Below are positions 57,969-64,000 of a stretch of 64,000 bases of DNA, in pieces. This DNA is from Podaxis mareebaensis (taxonomy: Eukaryota; Basidiomycota; Agaricomycetes; Agaricales; Agaricaceae). The DNA lies in assembly GCA_018524725.1 (NCBI GenBank), contig JAEUWP010000238.1, positions 1 through 64,000 on the forward strand, given 5' to 3'. The first letter of the stretch is position 1. The number at the start of each line of letters is the position of its first letter. The translations under genes and the position numbers were made by a program. The notes under the pieces are model-generated. The model saw only the letters and a list, made by a program, of their open reading frames with translations. It had not been told where the DNA came from and did no database searches.

Positions 57969-60900
57969 GCTAACCGTTATTGGTTGTCACAACTGTTATA
58001 AAAGTTACTAACCGTTGATTTTTGATGGCAACTGTAACCAATAAACAATGCTCCGCTGGAATTTTTCTCTGTACGAAAAGGTTGGATCGTCATTGTAGTA
58101 GTACAACGTTCGACCGAGGTGTCAGAAGAAATATTAGAACAATGACACAATTTATATAGTCTGGAAGTGACTCAACGATATAGTCTCAGGAAATGTGAAT
58201 AACACCCATGGAATCACCGAGCCTGGCATTGTCGACTTCATCCTTCCCTCCAGCCTCGATATCTGCTAGTTTGTAATGCAAGCTCATCCTCGAACGTCAA
58301 CACAACAAATTACTTGTGCAGTGGTCCCTAACATGAGGACTTGAGGTTGAAAAGCTCAGAGATTGGCATTGGTATCCATTTATCTCATACCCCAAATGGT
58401 TCAGTATCTTTGTCATCCATTGCTGTCTGTCTCTTCACGGAAGAATCGTATATATTCCAAGTGCACAAAGTACAGTGTTTGCTACGTTGTTCGTGCTTGC
58501 AGCCATGGAACAAGCCCTCTTGAAGGTCTGGATGCGATTCTCATGCGTCATCAAAACAGTCCCAGTCAGTTTTCGGTCACTGTCGAAGACTCGCGGCAGC
58601 GGAATGGGGAGTGTGTGAAAGTTGCTGAGTCGCAACAGTTCTCAGCAGACAGTTGTTGTGGTTGTCTGATGGCACATCACTGGGTCGAGCCGTTGAGTTG
58701 CGAATGAGCAGGTGACGTTGTTACGTCTTCTCAGACCCGAGGCCCGAGAACCCGGGCCAGTCCAGCAGCGCTGGGACGCGGTTGTTATGTGTACACCAGC
58801 AAATATCGAGGGATGTTATTTCCCCTGTTAATATCGAGCTTTAGTTCCATCAGTACGGCAAAGAAGTCTTCCACGTCCATGTTTTGGACCCCAATCCATA
58901 CCTCTCATTTACTTTTGGGAAACTCCTCCCCACTCCGCCTATTCTACTATCAATCATATACAAAACCGGAAATTCCAGATTCAAGTTCTTTCACTCTCCC
59001 TCACCCTCCCTCCAGGAATCTATATTTTAATGACGCTTTGGCTGCTCCGATTGTAGTGCGGGAATCTATGGGCTTTATTTCATTTACGACAACGAAACAG
59101 TAACGTAAACCAGCAGCAACCGAACTGGTGCCCACATCCAACAGACGCATCATGATGGGAGAGTATTCATAGTGGTCGTAGCGATCTCCGACGAGCTCCG
59201 CAATTGTGCCTAAGGATCATATCTTGCTTCATCGTGGTGAAGGAGTTGTATCGCTGCTTAATATGGTTATCAGGTGAGACGTATAACAGCTAATCGTAAG
59301 CTGAGGGACGGGACGTTGGAGGGCACTGTCGATTAAGATATTATGTACGGTGTCTCTCTGCTCAAAGCCTTGCGACTCGGGGGATGCGAGACAATTGGAG
59401 GGCTTTTTCGAGTTTTGAATCCCTGGAGCCAAGGAACTCGAGCATTGTAATGATATGTTCGAGTACACAAACAAGGGTTTCTTCTCTGATTCAAGATGTT
59501 GTGGATTAATCTATTGACAAGTATCTGGCGGTTGTACATGATTGCATATCGAGAAATTCCAAGAAATCATTTGTGAATTAGGGCCAGTAGTCGTTGCAGA
59601 AAGGACTTTAGAAACGTCTGACAGAACTACGCACTTGCCCTGTCATCCGTCCCTGAGGCCTGAGCCCTTGAGAACTGTAGTCCATTTTTCACGGCAACGA
59701 TCATCAGGTTCCACTTCAATGTAAACGCACACGAAAACAAACAATATGAGTTTGGACCGTTCTCATACGCTGGAGCCCCCCTTCTCCTTGCGGAATGCTG
59801 AAAATCATTCATCTACGACCAAAACGAGAAGTGTGCGCCGCGGGAAGGTAGGTGTGATTGACGTTGGAGATACAATTTGAGCTTTGCAAGTGAAAGGTAC
59901 AACTTTGCCCTTGCATCCACCTCGCGGCTTCACGACGCGATTCGGGCATACACATGGCTATGGAGTTTTGTATGGCCCATGAGTATAGTGACATCTAGAT
60001 TCTAGGAACTTCACCCAATCGAGCGGCGCGGCGGAAATTCCTAAACAAGAACTATCATATATAACACGGCAAACCTTAGTAAAGCCCTCTATACATAATG
60101 CAGAGCGGCGGTGACACCAACCCTACTTCACGGGTAGCGCTTGGCATTGGCTGGTCGGCTTCAACCTGCATTTCAGTCGCTAGTACATGTATTTTTGGAC
60201 GTCACACTGCTTTGAAATCGCCTTGACAAAATCGCCGGACAGCCGACAAACCAGGATCATGCTGACAAGAATCGTAGTAGCACCCACTTCAGGTCTGGCA
60301 ACTATCAGATTCAGCAAAATCATGTCGAACCATAACGTCAACGGGATCGTGGGTGCAGTGGAACACACCTACTCAAGCACCACTACAGTATCGGCACTTG
60401 CGACGGGCCCAGAAAGCACCACGAACGCGTGAAACCCGGACTCGGCGCTTTTACACCTATTTCGCAAGGCCGTACGTACAAACCAATACAACCGGATGCA
60501 TAAAGTGCAACTTGGATTTGTCAACGAGCACAGGTCTGCTCTCGTGTTCTCAGCGTACCGATAAATGCTAGTTGGAAACGTTCCGTGTGTGGCTAGCCGC
60601 CCATGATAACCGAGAGATAAGATCTGATATGGGAGATCCGCGAGCGGTTGATTCCGAGATTAAAATGAACCCCACCGTAGTCTTTTGTTGAGATTCTTTG
60701 CATCCTACATCTTATCGTACAGCTTCCTAATCGTCCTACTTCATAGATTTATCGACCAACGAACTTAGTTCCTTTCCAAATTCGTGAATGAGGCGTCTCG
60801 TTAGCCCTGCAACGATGGACGTAAACGAATCCAACATCCTACCAGACCAACATCTAGACCAGAAGAGCACTCCTTCAGTGAGACATATGCGGTTACTGCT

Positions 60901-63199
60901 ACACTTAAGGAGGATTCCCTTGACAAATGCGTTGTGTATCTCCATCCAGCTGGTCGTGTGGAAGCACCCAGTCTATGGGTCCTCAGATGTTGGATGTAAC
61001 AGGTCTCGGCAGGCGACGGACGACACATGTACATTAAACGGGCATCTCGGGACCTCATCCTACCGGAAACATTCTTGCCTTCAGATATATCACCTATGTT
61101 GAGCACGCATAGCCTTCCTTGCTTGCTACGAAATCAAACCTGAATCCCTGTATCCTTTCTGCAAGCTCGAGGTTCCTGGTTCCTGATCCCGCCTTGACAA
61201 ATTCAAACATCCAATACCATAAGAACGATGTGCCACATGCGAAAAACACAATGATATGAGTGGCGGACCACTTGGCCCACCAGCAATTACAGCCCTCAAC
61301 TAGTGCACCTCGGCCAACCCCACCCATCAACTTAGCACCTTATAGTTTAGAGTCTTACAAGACGTGAGGGACCCACCGGCGGAGGTTAGGATAGATCAAT
61401 GATGTCAACGTAGGTTCCGAATTCATTTCCCTTTCAAGGTAAGTTGAGGGGCTGGTGCCCTGGCGTCCAAACGTCATGAATGCAGTTGAGGCCTTGTCAA
61501 TCTTTGTCGGATCTCCGTTGCGACGAGGTTCCGGGCTGCGCTTACCTTTTCCCGTATGTTCCGGTGTCTAACGTTGCAGCTTGATTGAATAGGAAACAGG
61601 GCGCCTGTAAGGTCTTATTGTTGCATCGTTGATCGGAGGAGAAGCGTGATGGATGAATGGGGCATCAACGAATATAATGAATATGGATGATTGATTATGA
61701 TGTTCGGTACGCTTCCATCCCCTTGGCTTGATGCGCTACGCTTTGTAAATGTATATCCCAGTGATCTGTTGTTGACTAAAGAGCTGCAGGATCCAACCGA
61801 CGCGTGGAACCTTTACTTTGTACACTTGCTTACGATACTTGAGGGTGTGTTTCAATCTCTCGTGGGACGCGTTTATCAAGGGCAACTGCTAAAAGCTATC
61901 TTATGCGTATATGTTGAGTCATATCTGATATCATTCCGCTAGGCTCGCACCCACTGGCAAAGCTCATTTTTCATAACAGCCCGAAATAGATGGCACATAC
62001 GCCATCATTACCTCGCAACCCTGCGGAAAACCCGAACGAATGCAAAGGATCATCTGACAACCCACAAGACAAAAACGCATCCCGTACTGCACGAGAGCGA
62101 ACCCGTCCGGATGAGGCAGGTTGGTGCTCAGATGACCATGGCAGACCTTGAACAGCAATAGTAACGCCAACAACACTATCAACCCCTCTCATCAACGCAC
62201 CGCCTTCTCTTCACCTCCGACGAGTTTCTTGATTCACACAAATGCACATACGTACGTACAAATGCGTCCACAATAAGCATTGTACCCAATGCACCCATGC
62301 ACGTTTCCAAGCCTCGCCCTCGGGACATGCCACTACAACTTGACAATAGAGGCCATTCAATTCGCTTCCGGTGTTCTATGTTTGAGCTTCTCTGGCGCGC
62401 GGTTCTCTCAGTATAGCAGTTCCGGTCGTGTTGGACTCTCTCAAAGGTTTAGCCGTATTCTGACTGCCAGCTTTGGCATCGATGTCGCCAGGCCTTCAGA
62501 AATCAGAAGGTCAAGCTCAGAGTTTGTGGAACCGGGAACTGCCCTTCTTACCGGCAGATGGGATGTTCGAAGCGATTAGATAATGGAAGTTATGAGTTTA
62601 CGTCTCGTAAAGGGCGCGCTGCTGCGCAACTTGAGGCTACTGTGTAGTCTAAATGCTCTGCGGTCGGAGTCCGAAGTTTTTTGGAGCCACATGAAGGATG
62701 TGAAACGCATATGCTAGACGGTATGCGAGGACCGAATGCTATCTTGAGCTCGCTTCTCCCGGAGGAAACGCTAGATAAGGCAGGGACAATGGGATTATTG
62801 GAGTTACAAACTTGCATGGATATAAGCGCATATGGAATAATTATATCTCAAAGGGAATATAGTCCAAGCCACAAGGGTTCTGACGGAGTGTTTTGGTACA
62901 GTGCTAAGTAAGGGTAGATATTGTAAGATATGAAACATGAGGAGACACAAATAGTACTACGGAATGGACAGCATACCATACGCTATCGAAAAAATTACCG
63001 GAAGAAAGGTGGGTCAAGGAGGTCTGCATGTATAGAATAAAACTACTACGAAAATACTGAATAAGAAGATATATCAGTGAATGACGAAATACTAATTCCT
63101 AAGGGACATATGTGACACATGTAACAAGTCCTCCAAGATGCCATATGGGTCATGGTAAAAAGGGCAGGAGAGAGCAAAGAAGCGAAGAAAGGGGCGAAT
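57969..63199. other. Gene-poor 5.2 kb, no supported gene
   Basis: Many short frames, none with a domain. Minus-strand pieces at 60368-60180 and 61330-61094 contain hydrophobic, membrane-helix-like stretches and could belong to a multi-exon gene or its remains, but I could not join them. No repeat or RNA gene was recognised. Confidence 0.35.
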
Positions 63200-64000
63200 T
63201 TAGTGAATGCCGAGTTCAGAAAGCCGGTACCTCTTGGATGCAGCGTGGAATGGAACATATCCAGACCAGAAGAGCATGTAGTCGTCGTAAGCATCTTTCC
63301 TGTCCTGCAGGATAGCGCAGGTGCGGCGGTGGGCTTCGACGACATCGTCGGCAAAGACACGGAGCTGCTCGAGCTTGGAGCGGTTGTTGAGCTTGGCGAG
63401 GAGGGAGACGGTGTTTTCTTGCTCGCCTGCGAGCTCTTCTTTATAGAAAGATGTAATATCACTGAGAGAGATGTTAGCGGGAACAAGGCGGTTATGGGAG
63501 ACGAGATACGCACTTGACGTAGTTGATGATAATTTCGAGTTCTGGAAAAGCGTGAATGTATTTGGCAGGACTGACGGATGGACGGAAGATGAAGGTTGAG
63601 TAGGCCTTGGAGAGACCAGAGAAGAGACGCAGGAAATCGGGATATCGCTTCGCCTCCGATGGCAACTGCGAAAAGGTGGTTAGCGCAAAGAAAGATGGAA
63701 GCCAACTGGAGCTAATACCTTCATGCCAGCAGTCATATGTTCGATAGCCATAGCGTTCATAAACGAGAACGAAGCACACAAGATCAGGTTGGTAGCGACG
63801 GGATCGAAGAACGTCGAGGTTTCTGAGAGGAGGTCGGCAATGTTGTTCAGTACGTCAGAAGGGTGGCGTTCGCCCCTCTGGTAGCGTTCCATGAAATGGA
63901 TAATGCCGTCCGCCTGGTAGTCGAAGTTGTCGTCGACGCAGAGCATGAGGCCAGTGTAGTATGCAATGTAGAGCTTGAGCTCGTGGGACTGATAGAAGTA
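63200..64000 (-). CDS. Trichodiene-synthase-family sesquiterpene cyclase, partial
   Basis: Class I terpene cyclase of the trichodiene synthase family; such enzymes ionise farnesyl diphosphate with Mg2+ and cyclise it. The 5' end lies beyond the window. Exons here: 64000-63719 (continuing), 63665-63514, 63461-63200; 181 codons are visible, the C-terminal half of a roughly 350-aa protein. Motifs: LYIAYYTGLMLCVDDNFD with the Asp-rich DDxxD metal site, and NDITSFYKEE, formed across the last intron, the N-D-x-x-S-x-x-x-E second metal site. The end HRRTCAILQ...KRYRLSELGIH carries the family's basic RY pair. Both metal motifs are intact. The product cannot be told; many basidiomycete members are uncharacterised. 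Confidence 0.9.

Noticed and set aside
60180..61330. Hydrophobic minus-strand frames resembling membrane segments
   Set aside because: They could not be joined by splice sites into one gene and do not carry the conserved core of the four-TM family.
1..64000. CRISPR arrays, bacterial operons or prophage-like organisation
   Set aside because: No regular spacer-repeat array or operon structure. Dense short introns and gene families show eukaryotic fungal DNA throughout.

Overview
The window is nuclear DNA of a filamentous basidiomycete. Genes carry many short GT-AG introns (mostly 45-70 nt). The gene families present (calpain-like proteases, FunK1 kinases, F-box/LRR proteins, ricin-B lectins, fungal terpene synthase, two-finger GATA iron regulator) are those expanded in Agaricomycetes. 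A Rhizoctonia/Ceratobasidium-type fungus is my best guess, but this is inference, not proof. No CRISPR array, bacterial operon or virus was seen.

Layout. 0.4-1.3 kb: short-chain dehydrogenase. 1.5-4.3 kb (minus): calpain-like protease. 5.3-8.2 kb (minus): Opi1-type regulator of phospholipid genes. 8.3-10.6 kb (minus): Msn2/4-type C2H2 factor. 11.1 kb: intron-containing tRNA-Lys(UUU). 12.5-14.0 kb (minus): class 3 lipase. 14.5-15.7 kb: wax-synthase-like MBOAT acyltransferase. 17.4-20.3 kb (minus): a second calpain with the same exon plan as the first. 21.5-24.7 kb (minus): four-TM protein A with an RS-rich tail. 25.8-26.6 kb: ribosomal protein eL37 with micro-exons. 27.3-32.1 kb: F-box gene and FunK1 kinase. 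32.6-37.4 kb (minus): four-TM paralogues B and C. 38.4-41.3 kb (minus): SreA/Urbs1-type GATA iron regulator with a GATA-site cluster upstream. 45.15-46.39 kb: decayed Tc1/mariner element with intact TIRs and TA duplications. 48.6-50.4 kb: two secreted ricin-B-type lectins. 50.6-51.8 kb (minus): HSL-type alpha/beta hydrolase. 53.1-54.8 kb: second F-box gene. 56.2-58.0 kb (minus): F-box pseudogene broken only by nonsense codons. 63.2-64.0 kb (minus): partial trichodiene-synthase-family terpene cyclase.

The left part (0-20 kb) and the SreA locus are orderly and look like core genome with regulators. From 27 kb on the window becomes accessory in character: a local duplication has copied an F-box 3' end together with the 3' end of a four-TM gene, leaving reciprocal relics on both sides of a FunK1 kinase, and from 41.7 kb there are long gene-poor stretches, a dead transposon and nonsense-riddled genes. 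The least described element is the three-member four-TM protein family (A, B, C). All three share internal exons of exactly 169 and 74 nt and an identical EWKTLNIIS motif, and none matches a named family that I recognise. Exon boundaries were worked out by hand from splice signals, reading phase and paralogue comparison.
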